Assembly (NCBI GenBank): GCA_905233475.1 | Contig: CAJOEN010000003.1 | Span: 1-64,000 of the forward strand | Length of the DNA stretch: 64,000 bases | Reading direction: 5' to 3' | From: an uncultured Bacteroidales bacterium | GTDB lineage: Bacteria; Bacteroidota; Bacteroidia; Bacteroidales; P3 | In this document: positions 44,227-51,416 of the stretch, piece by piece | Numbering within the stretch: the stretch's first letter is position 1 | Layout of the letters: every line of letters begins with the position of its first letter | Notes under the pieces: model-generated | Told to the model about the DNA's origin: nothing | Seen by the model: the letters and a program-made list of their open reading frames with translations, nothing else | Database searches by the model: none | Program-made: the position numbers and the translations under genes

Positions 44227-45960
44227 TCAAAATAATGTTAATTGGTCATTTGTTTCAATAATATCATCGGAAGCGTTAAATGGAAAAGCTGTTTTATTAT
44301 GTGCTGCGTTATAAATATCACTTACTTTTAGAGATACACGAGCAAATTGACCATGTGGGTCTAAACCAAAATTCGGAAATAACATCCTATTGGGAACATA
44401 ATAAGCCTCCCTTTTCCCTTTATCTTTTGCATTGCCCAATCTTACATAAATATATTGTGCCCTTCTCGCTATTTCCAAAAGTTCTTGTACCTCCTTATAT
44501 TGTTCTGGGTATAAATCAGTTTGAGACATTGCAAATACAATTGCACAAGGCTCTGATATATCAGATTTCAATCTTTGGGCAAAGAGAGACATCAATTGTT
44601 CAAATAAATTATAAATATATTCACCTTGCTCTTTCGAACAATCAGGAACAATGCAATCCAAACCTTGCATTAATTGCTTCCATAAAAATTCGCTACGATT
44701 TAATATTACATTATTTTGTATAGTTGGACTTATTTCTGTTATCGTGCCTTTATTTTCGTTCATGGCACTATCAAACATCCAGAAACAAGGTTCTAGCATG
44801 TTTCTTACAATACCAGTGGAAATATCGATAATAGTATCAAAGCCTGAATATGGAGGTCTATTTGCGGTTTTTCCTCTATTTCGGAAATACATCGCTCTAT
44901 GATATTTATAGACATAATCACCGACGGACTTTTTGTTTTCTTCTCCATACTTTTGAATTGCTTGTTGACGAGCTAACTCCTTATATTTCTCAATATCTTC
45001 AATAAAAGACTTATTCGCAGGGAAAAAACTATCAGCAGATTGCATAATCCCTACTTTTTGTAAACGCCTTTCTATTATTTTCTTAGAGAGTTTATAAAAA
45101 TCTGCTTCTTGATTTTGGTATGGTTGCTCCAAATTAACGGTGATATAATCGTGTCCTTCTATAATAGAACCATGCGTGGATGTGTATCGTATCGGATTTG
45201 GAAGTTGTACCATCGCAATTTTAAAGCTGAACAATGAATGGTCACGATAAGCAATCCATGAATTTAATATCATCATATGATATTTATTCAAATCCTGCGC
45301 ATCATCTATCATTAACATATAATGTGATGAAGACAACAATGGTATTTGACGACATATTTTCAAAAAAGGAATAATTGTCGTAGCAAATGACATCGCATTT
45401 TCATAAAACACATCAGATGAAACCGAGTTAATTATTTTCTGGGAATTCTTTATTTCTTTGTCGGCATACTGCGTTATTGCCTCAAAAAAATGTTTAGTAG
45501 AATGATTCAGTTTTATATCCCAAAGGTATTCTATATCGGAAAACAATTTTTCTTGATACTCCTTAGAAGCTTCAACGATTTCTAAAATTCCGCCAAGTGT
45601 TTCTGCAATGGCATGAAGCAACGTTCCCACTAAAAAATGTTCATTAAAAATAAGGCGTTTATACTCATCTTCCAACAGTAAATATTCGCCTTTATCAAAA
45701 AGCGATTCTTTACATGTAATATGTACACCTATTTTATCATATGAAATTGGCTCTTGATTTCTTAGAGATATTTGGTACTGAATCGGGAACGAGGAATATA
45801 ATAAAGTGATTGTTTTTCCCGAACCGCGTTCTCCAATTAAAAATACATTTTTAGTGGATTGTATTGTGCGAGAGAAATTATTATCATCAATAAAATAATC
45901 CATAATATCCCCCTCGGGAATATTGTTAGCACCCGTATATTCAAATGGATTCTTCGTCAT
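44227..45960 (-). CDS. ORC/CDC6-like AAA ATPase of a defence cassette
   Basis: A 577-aa P-loop NTPase: Walker A LIGERGSGKT (41-50) and Walker B YMLMIDDAQDL (214-224) in a fold resembling ORC/CDC6-type ATPases, followed by a long helical C-terminus without a recognised domain. The start overlaps the HD gene by 20 bp. Such ATPases couple sensing to effector release in several conflict systems; here the likely partners are the HD protein and the CARF-like protein on either side. AT-rich like the rest of the cassette. Confidence 0.7.
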   Translation of the reverse strand: MTKNPFEYTGANNIPEGDIMDYFIDDNNFSRTIQSTKNVFLIGERGSGKTITLLYSSFPIQYQISLRNQEPISYDKIGVHITCKESLFDKGEYLLLEDEYKRLIFNEHFLVGTLLHAIAETLGGILEIVEASKEYQEKLFSDIEYLWDIKLNHSTKHFFEAITQYADKEIKNSQKIINSVSSDVFYENAMSFATTIIPFLKICRQIPLLSSSHYMLMIDDAQDLNKYHMMILNSWIAYRDHSLFSFKIAMVQLPNPIRYTSTHGSIIEGHDYITVNLEQPYQNQEADFYKLSKKIIERRLQKVGIMQSADSFFPANKSFIEDIEKYKELARQQAIQKYGEENKKSVGDYVYKYHRAMYFRNRGKTANRPPYSGFDTIIDISTGIVRNMLEPCFWMFDSAMNENKGTITEISPTIQNNVILNRSEFLWKQLMQGLDCIVPDCSKEQGEYIYNLFEQLMSLFAQRLKSDISEPCAIVFAMSQTDLYPEQYKEVQELLEIARRAQYIYVRLGNAKDKGKREAYYVPNRMLFPNFGLDPHGQFARVSLKVSDIYNAAHNKTAFPFNASDDIIETNDQLTLF

Positions 45961-46972
45961 AATTATAACCTTTCTCTTTTATTTGTGTTTTTAATATATC
46001 TTCTTTGATATTAGGATAACGAGATAATATAACATCTTCAACGGATTCTTCTGTTAAAGCATATTTGTCTCCTAATTCGATTGGAGGTAAGTCTATAACA
46101 TCTTCTCCATCACAACTAATGAATATTCTAGCTTCTGTACGCTTTAACTTGTTTAGAGCAGGAGTATAGTATTTGCAATAACGACGTTCTGCATCTAATT
46201 TTACAATTCGTTTATAAATAAAATTTATTAATTTCGAAAATGATATTTGACGTACCGGAATCTCTATGTGATATGTAAGACCAACTCGACCATTGCCTTT
46301 ATCAATAAATACATTAGTAACAGATGCGTACTTATGGTATATAATGGCATCATCTTTTATGATTGGTTCTTCCTCGCCTTCTTTAATTGCAAAGTTATGT
46401 TTTAGTATATAATCAGATGTACGTTGAGGACCTTCAGCCGATTCGTCAGCAAATCGTAGTATTCCGGCAATTTCTCTGAGTTTTACTTCTTTATCGTATA
46501 AACTATTGCTTTCAAGTACATCAACTAAAGTGTCTTTGTCTCCCATTCTAGATAAACCAGAATGAGCTCTTACTATAGAAAGGAGCCATCTCTTTTCCTG
46601 AGCTCTCGATGATTTTGCAGTAATCGCTTCATCATAAATATCTGTAATCTTCTTTTCATGTCCTTCTCGTCCATGGATATTTCCGCAATCATGAAATAAG
46701 ATAGACATACACAACAAGTATAATTCTGCAGCATTGAATCTATTAATTTCGTCACATATCAGCATGTATGCTTTTTTCATAACATCTTCGATGTGCTTTT
46801 CAGTGTGATCAGTTAATTGAGATTCCACGGAAGGAATGTTTGGAAATATCTCATCCACAAGGAAATTCTTCGCAGAACAATACTGTGTACAATACTTTTC
46901 TGCCTCCTCATGATTATATTCTTGAGAAAGTTTTTCCTTCATTTGCTTTTCAAGTTGTGTCTCTTCCCACAT
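45941..46972 (-). CDS. HD-domain phosphohydrolase-like protein (HD-CE type) of a defence cassette
   Basis: A 343-aa protein whose first half is an HD-fold domain: DHTEKHIEDVMKKAY (His56, His60), ILFHDCGNIHGREGHEKK (His94-Asp95, His100, His105) and RAHSGL (His137), then FADESAEGPQR. This matches HD domains found in bacterial conflict systems. The C-terminal part (from about 190) is beta-rich and unassigned. It probably hydrolyses a nucleotide or phosphodiester. The ATG at 46972 is chosen: it lies 4 bp after the methyltransferase stop, and upstream codons overlap that gene. Confidence 0.75.
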   Translation of the reverse strand: MWEETQLEKQMKEKLSQEYNHEEAEKYCTQYCSAKNFLVDEIFPNIPSVESQLTDHTEKHIEDVMKKAYMLICDEINRFNAAELYLLCMSILFHDCGNIHGREGHEKKITDIYDEAITAKSSRAQEKRWLLSIVRAHSGLSRMGDKDTLVDVLESNSLYDKEVKLREIAGILRFADESAEGPQRTSDYILKHNFAIKEGEEEPIIKDDAIIYHKYASVTNVFIDKGNGRVGLTYHIEIPVRQISFSKLINFIYKRIVKLDAERRYCKYYTPALNKLKRTEARIFISCDGEDVIDLPPIELGDKYALTEESVEDVILSRYPNIKEDILKTQIKEKGYNYDEESI

Positions 46973-46976
46973 AAAA

Positions 46977-48053
46977 CTATTCTTGTTTATTAGATGTTTT
47001 AATAATACTTTCAAAAACTGATTTTGCTAATAATGGCGGTACCGCATTACCTATTTGTTGTTGAATATCCATAAGTGTCCCTTTAAAAATAAAGGCATCT
47101 GGAAAACTTTGCAATCGTGCCGCTTCCCTAACAGACAACCCTCTATCTTGCCAAGGGTGAATAAGCATATTTTTTCTATAATTAGATATCACAACAGAAG
47201 GTTTGTCTTGCATTAATCGTTTATATATACCACTATGACAATTATTTCTATTTTTATAATTTCGCATTAGTTCATTAGGAATAGCCTCCCAATTTTGTCC
47301 TTGCTTTATATATTTATATCTTTCAATCACATAATCGGCATTGCGAGAAACATAATTTTGTCGAGACCGTCTAGAACCATTACGCATCTGACGCGCATAT
47401 TCGCTTGCTTTTGATGCTGGGCAAGCATATGGCAAAATATCTTCCATCTGACCATTTACCAATGCGGGCAAGTCGCTAATTGCATCTGCCACTGTATATT
47501 TTTTTTCTTGTTTTTCCGGGAACGCAAACTCTATTCCATGCCTGTTACCTACCATGATATATCGATGGCGGTGTTGAGGAACACCATAATCAGAAGCAGT
47601 TAGTAATGCGTCGTTCACAGTATAGCCCAAATCTTCAAAACAATGCTTCACCTTATTTCTAATAGTACCTTTTTCAAATCTGTAGAACCCTTCCACATTC
47701 TCAAACAAAAACCAATCCGGTTGTATCACGCTGACAAAACGAACAAATTCTTCAAAAAGTGAGTTGTTAGGGTTTTGCATATTACGAGTTACAGTATTTG
47801 AAGTCGAAAACCCCTGGCACGGTGGCCCTCCAAAAACAATTAGCTGGTCATTTGGACCTATAGGCGTGATATGTTGTAAAGGATTGATGTTATGAATGTC
47901 ATCACAAATAACGGGGGTGTCATTGTGATTATATCGATAAGTTTCAGCAGCACTTTTGTCTTTTTCAACAGCAAACATAATAGATGCACCAGCCATCTCA
48001 GCTCCTAAACTAAGACCGCCTGCACCACTGAATATGTCAATACCATATAACAT
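46977..48053 (-). CDS. DNA (cytosine-5-)-methyltransferase
   Basis: A 358-aa C5 methyltransferase with all catalytic motifs in order: motif I IDIFSGAGGLSLGAEMAG, motif IV GGPPCQGFS with the catalytic Cys, motif VI FENVEG, motif VIII QHRHRYI, a variable target-recognition region (about 180-290), motif IX LSVREAARLQSFPD and motif X IGNAVPP. It heads the AT-rich cassette and is closely spaced with the HD gene. It probably marks self DNA for the system; the recognition site cannot be read from sequence. The T:G product of its deaminated sites is what the vsr enzyme at 31.3 kb would repair. Confidence 0.93.
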   Translation of the reverse strand: MLYGIDIFSGAGGLSLGAEMAGASIMFAVEKDKSAAETYRYNHNDTPVICDDIHNINPLQHITPIGPNDQLIVFGGPPCQGFSTSNTVTRNMQNPNNSLFEEFVRFVSVIQPDWFLFENVEGFYRFEKGTIRNKVKHCFEDLGYTVNDALLTASDYGVPQHRHRYIMVGNRHGIEFAFPEKQEKKYTVADAISDLPALVNGQMEDILPYACPASKASEYARQMRNGSRRSRQNYVSRNADYVIERYKYIKQGQNWEAIPNELMRNYKNRNNCHSGIYKRLMQDKPSVVISNYRKNMLIHPWQDRGLSVREAARLQSFPDAFIFKGTLMDIQQQIGNAVPPLLAKSVFESIIKTSNKQE

Positions 48054-48068
48054 ACCTTATCCTATTCT

Positions 48069-48152
48069 TTAGTAAACGACTCCTATCTTCGTCATCCCGC
48101 CCCCGCCACAGAAGAAGTCTATCGCCTTAAATTTTTGATTATTACTTGTCAT
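48069..48152 (-). pseudogene. Fossil 5' end of a second C5 DNA methyltransferase
   Basis: An ATG 2 bp after the TOPRIM gene opens 27 codons reading MTSNNQKFKAIDFFCGGGG followed by MT and an unrelated KIGVVY, then TAA. The AIDFFCGGGGMT block is motif I of C5 methyltransferases. The homology stops right there, so only the start of the gene is left. It differs from the start of the intact methyltransferase (IDIFSGAGGLS), so it is not a simple duplication of that gene. Confidence 0.7.
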
Positions 48153-48154
48153 GG

Positions 48155-48772
48155 TTACTCCTCATTTATAGTCTTTACCAGAAACTCCTTCAGCGGCTTC
48201 AGATACTCTGCATCCAAATTCCAGTGTTGAACGTTTTCGTAGTTGCGGTTAGCCTCTTTTATCAATTCTTTCTGACTTTTTGTTTCAAGAAGCAACGCCT
48301 CAAGATACCCATAAATCTTGGTTTTCTTGGCGGGTGTGGTCAAAGGCGGAGGTGTGCGGCCTGGAATATCCAGTTTTACAAGTGCTTTTTCGTAATCTTC
48401 CCAGCAATCAAAAATGGGCTTGTTATTCGGATTAATTATGTTTTCCAACAAGTCTTCCAATGCGCCTGCATCTTTGTCGTTGGGAAGCAAAAACAACTCA
48501 AACTTCAAACCGTTTTGTCGCTTCCAATTGAGTATGTCTGCACGACGAGCGTCAATATTCTTGTCGGCATCAATAATCACAATATTAATAACATCGTTAG
48601 CGGTATTGGTTCTCATCCTTTGTTGCCAAGTCGTCCCTTTCATATTCGTCCAACCATCCAAACTCAAAATGTTGTTCTCGCCAACATCAACTTTCCAGAG
48701 ATAATGGATGTATTGTTTAATAAAAGCGACATCGGCAAAGCCTTCTACATATATTGTGAATAAGTTTCTCAT
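48155..48772 (-). CDS. TOPRIM-like DUF3226 protein, partner of the AAA ATPase (AbiL/PARIS-like)
   Basis: A 205-aa protein with a TOPRIM-like core: IYVEGFADVAFIKQYI (catalytic Glu9) and NIVIIDADKN (the D-x-D pair), followed by the FLLPND and GALEDLLENII stretches characteristic of DUF3226. TOPRIM proteins of this kind act as nucleases in OLD-type systems. Its start overlaps the ATPase stop by 4 bp (ATGA). The pair resembles AbiLi/AbiLii and, more distantly, the AriA/AriB genes of PARIS. Confidence 0.75.
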   Translation of the reverse strand: MRNLFTIYVEGFADVAFIKQYIHYLWKVDVGENNILSLDGWTNMKGTTWQQRMRTNTANDVINIVIIDADKNIDARRADILNWKRQNGLKFELFLLPNDKDAGALEDLLENIINPNNKPIFDCWEDYEKALVKLDIPGRTPPPLTTPAKKTKIYGYLEALLLETKSQKELIKEANRNYENVQHWNLDAEYLKPLKEFLVKTINEE

Positions 48773-49854
48773 AACACAATACTTCTAAGTTCCACATTGT
48801 TTTTACATGCTTCGGCCAAACCTTCGTATGTGTATTTATATGCCTGATGTCCTTCCCGTTTTGTCTTTTCTATTGTATATAGTCGCAACGCATCCTGATA
48901 CTCCTTGTGTTCTTCCAGCATTTCGCTCAGTCGGAAAAGCGTTTCCTTGCTGTGGGTGGTTACAAATATCTGCTTGTTTATTGTGGTCGACAGGGCGAAT
49001 ATAGCTTCCCACAGATTTTTGTAAACGGAATAATGCAGTCCATTTTCGATTTCGTCTATCAGAACAACATCTGAGATAGGATTGGCGGATGCCGCAACAA
49101 TCATTAAATATCTGAACATTCCATCGCCATGCATTGTAACTGGCAACAATTCCGGCACACCTTCGATACCAACGAAAACACCATCCGACAACACTTCAAT
49201 GGCGGTTATTCTTTTGTCAAAAAGAGCAAGTCGGTCAACAACCAGATGTTTCATTTTCCGTTTTATAAGTTCCGACAAATCACTTGTGTAATTTCCTGTT
49301 GGTATATTTGCGGGAATCAATGAGGCATATAGTTTTTCTTGATAACCATCAGCGATAGTTCTTTCCTTAAGAAGTCCTTGCTGATTGAATGACAATGTGC
49401 TTTTATACTGCTTAACGTCATCGTTTTCTGTAATATCAAAATCCATTTCCACTTGATTGACTTGAACCATCGAATCCGAACGTTGAATCTGAGCTATTTG
49501 ATTGGGGTCTATTTCGTTGTGTTCAATAAATTCAATCGGCATTTTTAAGGCGATGTGTCTTTTTGCGCCAGTTGTTTGTTTTGCAGAAATTTCAGGAGGA
49601 TTCAACAATGCCAAATTATGGAAAAAATATCTGACATCAAGAAATTTGCCAGAAGCACCCTTTGAACGTAATATGTTGATGTTTCGTGGGAGTTCAGGAT
49701 TTGACATTCCAGCAATCATCAATAATGCTTCAAGAACAGAGGACTTTCCAGAGCCATTCTGTCCTATAAAGACATTGACACGTGAAAAATCATCAATTGT
49801 CAGATGTTCAATGCCTCTGAAGTTTTTGATTTCAACGTTTTTAAATCCGTCCAT
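48769..49854 (-). CDS. OLD/SMC-like AAA ATPase (AAA_15 type), AbiL/PARIS-like
   Basis: A 361-aa ABC/SMC-type ATPase: VEIKNFRGIEHLTIDDFSRVNVFIGQNGSGKSSVLEALLM (Walker A GQNGSGKS near 33-40), a long insert, then the signature-like DGMFRYLMIVAA, Walker B DVVLIDEIENGLH and the His switch QIFVTTHSKE. In AbiL- or PARIS-like systems such an ATPase detects phage proteins and activates the TOPRIM partner, which is encoded next with a 4-bp overlap. Confidence 0.82.
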   Translation of the reverse strand: MDGFKNVEIKNFRGIEHLTIDDFSRVNVFIGQNGSGKSSVLEALLMIAGMSNPELPRNINILRSKGASGKFLDVRYFFHNLALLNPPEISAKQTTGAKRHIALKMPIEFIEHNEIDPNQIAQIQRSDSMVQVNQVEMDFDITENDDVKQYKSTLSFNQQGLLKERTIADGYQEKLYASLIPANIPTGNYTSDLSELIKRKMKHLVVDRLALFDKRITAIEVLSDGVFVGIEGVPELLPVTMHGDGMFRYLMIVAASANPISDVVLIDEIENGLHYSVYKNLWEAIFALSTTINKQIFVTTHSKETLFRLSEMLEEHKEYQDALRLYTIEKTKREGHQAYKYTYEGLAEACKNNVELRSIVL

Positions 49855-49972
49855 AACCTATATATTATATAATGCTATCTCTGCAAAGCAACACCATTAC
49901 GTCAAAGAAAATGCAGTATCTACTGATTTTCAATTAATTGACTTTGGCGTGCTTTGCAATATGATTAATTTG

Positions 49973-49980
49973 CAAATATA
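49973..49980 (-). promoter_or_regulatory. -7 box for the ATPase/TOPRIM operon (TATATTTG)
   Basis: Exact TAnnTTTG on the minus strand, 119 bp before the ATPase ATG, giving a rather long leader. Confidence 0.45.
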
Positions 49981-50074
49981 CGATTTTTTTTGAAATGGAG
50001 AAATGGGATTTCGGAATTAGGATTTCGGAGATTTAGTTGTACCTTACTAATTAGTCATTACTCATTACTAATTG

Positions 50075-50653
50075 CTAATTGTTCATTGCTCTTTCTATGA
50101 TTGGTATGAGGATTTTAACTCCGGCAAAGCGGTGTCTCTGCTGGTCGAAATAGTTGAAATCGTGGCAGTCGGGAAAGCGCTGCTCGAGGTAATGGTGGTC
50201 GCCGAGGAGCTCTTCGTCGGTGGAGAGGACGAAATGGAGCTTGGTGCCGTCGAAGGTCAATTTGTCGAACACCTTCTGCTCGAAATCGGCGAACTTGGCG
50301 AGGTCGGCGGCGGTGAACTGGTACTCCTCGCGGGTAACGTAGTTTTTCTGCTTGCCCACCATCTTGGCCAGCGTCTGCGAAGGCTTTACGGTGGGGTTTA
50401 TAACAACGGCGTGTATGGCGTGTTTTGCGGAGCAGTAGATGGCAAAGAAACCGCCCAAGGATGTGCCCATCACCATGCCAACGCGCTGGGTGCGCACCAG
50501 CGAGTCGAGCTTTTTCTGCACGGCGGCGGGATTTTTGTAGTCGAAAGTAGGCGAGAGCACCTAGCACTGGGGGAACATTTTCTGTAGCTCCACAGCCTTG
50601 TGTCCCCCGCCAGCGGAGTTGAAACCGTGTATGTAGAGTATCTTCTGGGGCAT
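50075..50653 (-). pseudogene. YqiA-family alpha/beta esterase interrupted by one amber codon
   Basis: One frame of 192 codons from the ATG at 50653, intact except for TAG at 50561-50563 (codon 31). It reads MPQKILYIHGFNSAGGGHKAV, then after the stop VLSPTFDYKNPAAVQKKLDSLV, MVMGTSLGGFFAIYCS (nucleophile elbow G-T-S-L-G), AVVINPTVKPS, and a C-terminal DHHYLEQ...RHRF with catalytic acid and His. This is the YqiA/YcfP esterase family in full. The expected residue at codon 31 is aromatic or similar (QCxVLSPTFDY, likely TAC Tyr). Nonsense mutation, read-through or base-call error cannot be told apart here. Confidence 0.72.
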
Positions 50654-50667
50654 GATGTTTTTTTTCC

Positions 50668-50935
50668 TGCTCGCCTTCGGCTCACGAAATCTGGTAGATC
50701 TTGTAGATTATTATATTTGTTTTTTTCTATTATATCAACGAGTTCTCTGCCACTTGCGAATAGGGGTTTTTATACTGTTCGCTTCGCTCACGAAATCTAT
50801 TAAATCTTGTAAATTATTTTGTTTTTTTCCTGCTCGCCTTCGGCTCACGAAATCTTTTAGATATTGTGGATTATATTCTTTTATTTTTATCTGCTATATC
50901 AATAATATCTCTGCCGCTTGTGGATAGTAGTTTAT
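50668..50935. repeat. Direct repeats of about 110 bp in an intergenic region
   Basis: CTGCTCGCCTTCGGCTCACG starts two long copies (about 50669-50775 and 50829-50935) that both continue AAATCTNNTAGAT..., run through TATATCAA and end near CTCTGCC-CTTG. A shorter, diverged copy (GTTCGCTTCGCTCACGAAATC) lies between them at 50778-50828. Each contains GCCttcGGC-type hairpins. No gene seen in 50654-51009. Confidence 0.6.
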
Positions 50936-51009
50936 ATGTTAAACACGGATATAACGGATTTTGCGGATTTTTCGTGTGCATCCGAGAATTCTGTGTTCGT
51001 TTTTTTATC

Positions 51010-51258
51010 CTACTCGCCTTCGACGGTGTTCATCAACCAGAAATACACTGGACTCACCCATATCACATACAGCAACGCACATAGTATATATACTGTGATA
51101 GTCGCTCCCTTGGACTTTTTCTGTTGCAGCGAGGGGTCGTATAGGATTTTACGGCAGGCAACGGCTTTGCACTCACGGATAAAGAGGTAGAACCCCAGCC
51201 TGCGACCGAAAGCTATCAGCAAAAGGCATAACCCAAAATCTTTCACATAATAAACCAT
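51010..51258 (-). CDS. Small membrane protein, unrecognised
   Basis: An 82-aa protein with two hydrophobic segments (VKDFGLCLLLIAFG and GATITVYILCALLYVIWVSPVYFWLM) around a basic loop with two Cys. No family recognised. The end of the gene contains a further piece of the neighbouring repeat (ACTCGCCTTCG), so the C-terminus may have been altered by it. Confidence 0.45.
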   Translation of the reverse strand: MVYYVKDFGLCLLLIAFGRRLGFYLFIRECKAVACRKILYDPSLQQKKSKGATITVYILCALLYVIWVSPVYFWLMNTVEGE

Positions 51259-51269
51259 TCAAACATCAT

Positions 51270-51377
51270 GGTCTATGATAGTTAGATTCAAAAACGGGGA
51301 TTTTGTGAAGATATGAACAATTTTTGTATGGTTATCAATATTCAAACAAAGCTAACAACCTTGGTCTATGATAGTTA
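51270..51377 (+). repeat. Two copies of GGTCTATGATAGTTA
   Basis: The 15-mer occurs at 51270-51284 and 51363-51377, on either side of an otherwise blank spacer. The core CTATGATAGT also appears (as its complement) at 31044-31054 and 32165-32174. Meaning unknown. Confidence 0.5.
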
Positions 51378-51384
51378 TATTAGA

Positions 51385-51400
51385 TGTTCCACGTGAAACA
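51385..51400. promoter_or_regulatory. parS centromere site 1
   Basis: TGTTCCACGTGAAACA, identical to a form of the bacterial ParB binding site parS known from B. subtilis. It lies 17 bp after the mnmG stop. ParB-parS complexes organise and segregate the origin region. Confidence 0.85.
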
Positions 51401-51416
51401 TTGCGAAAAACCTCCC

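Noticed and set aside
50668-50935. CRISPR array
   Set aside because: Only two long copies, spacing irregular, copies diverged; no cas genes in the window.
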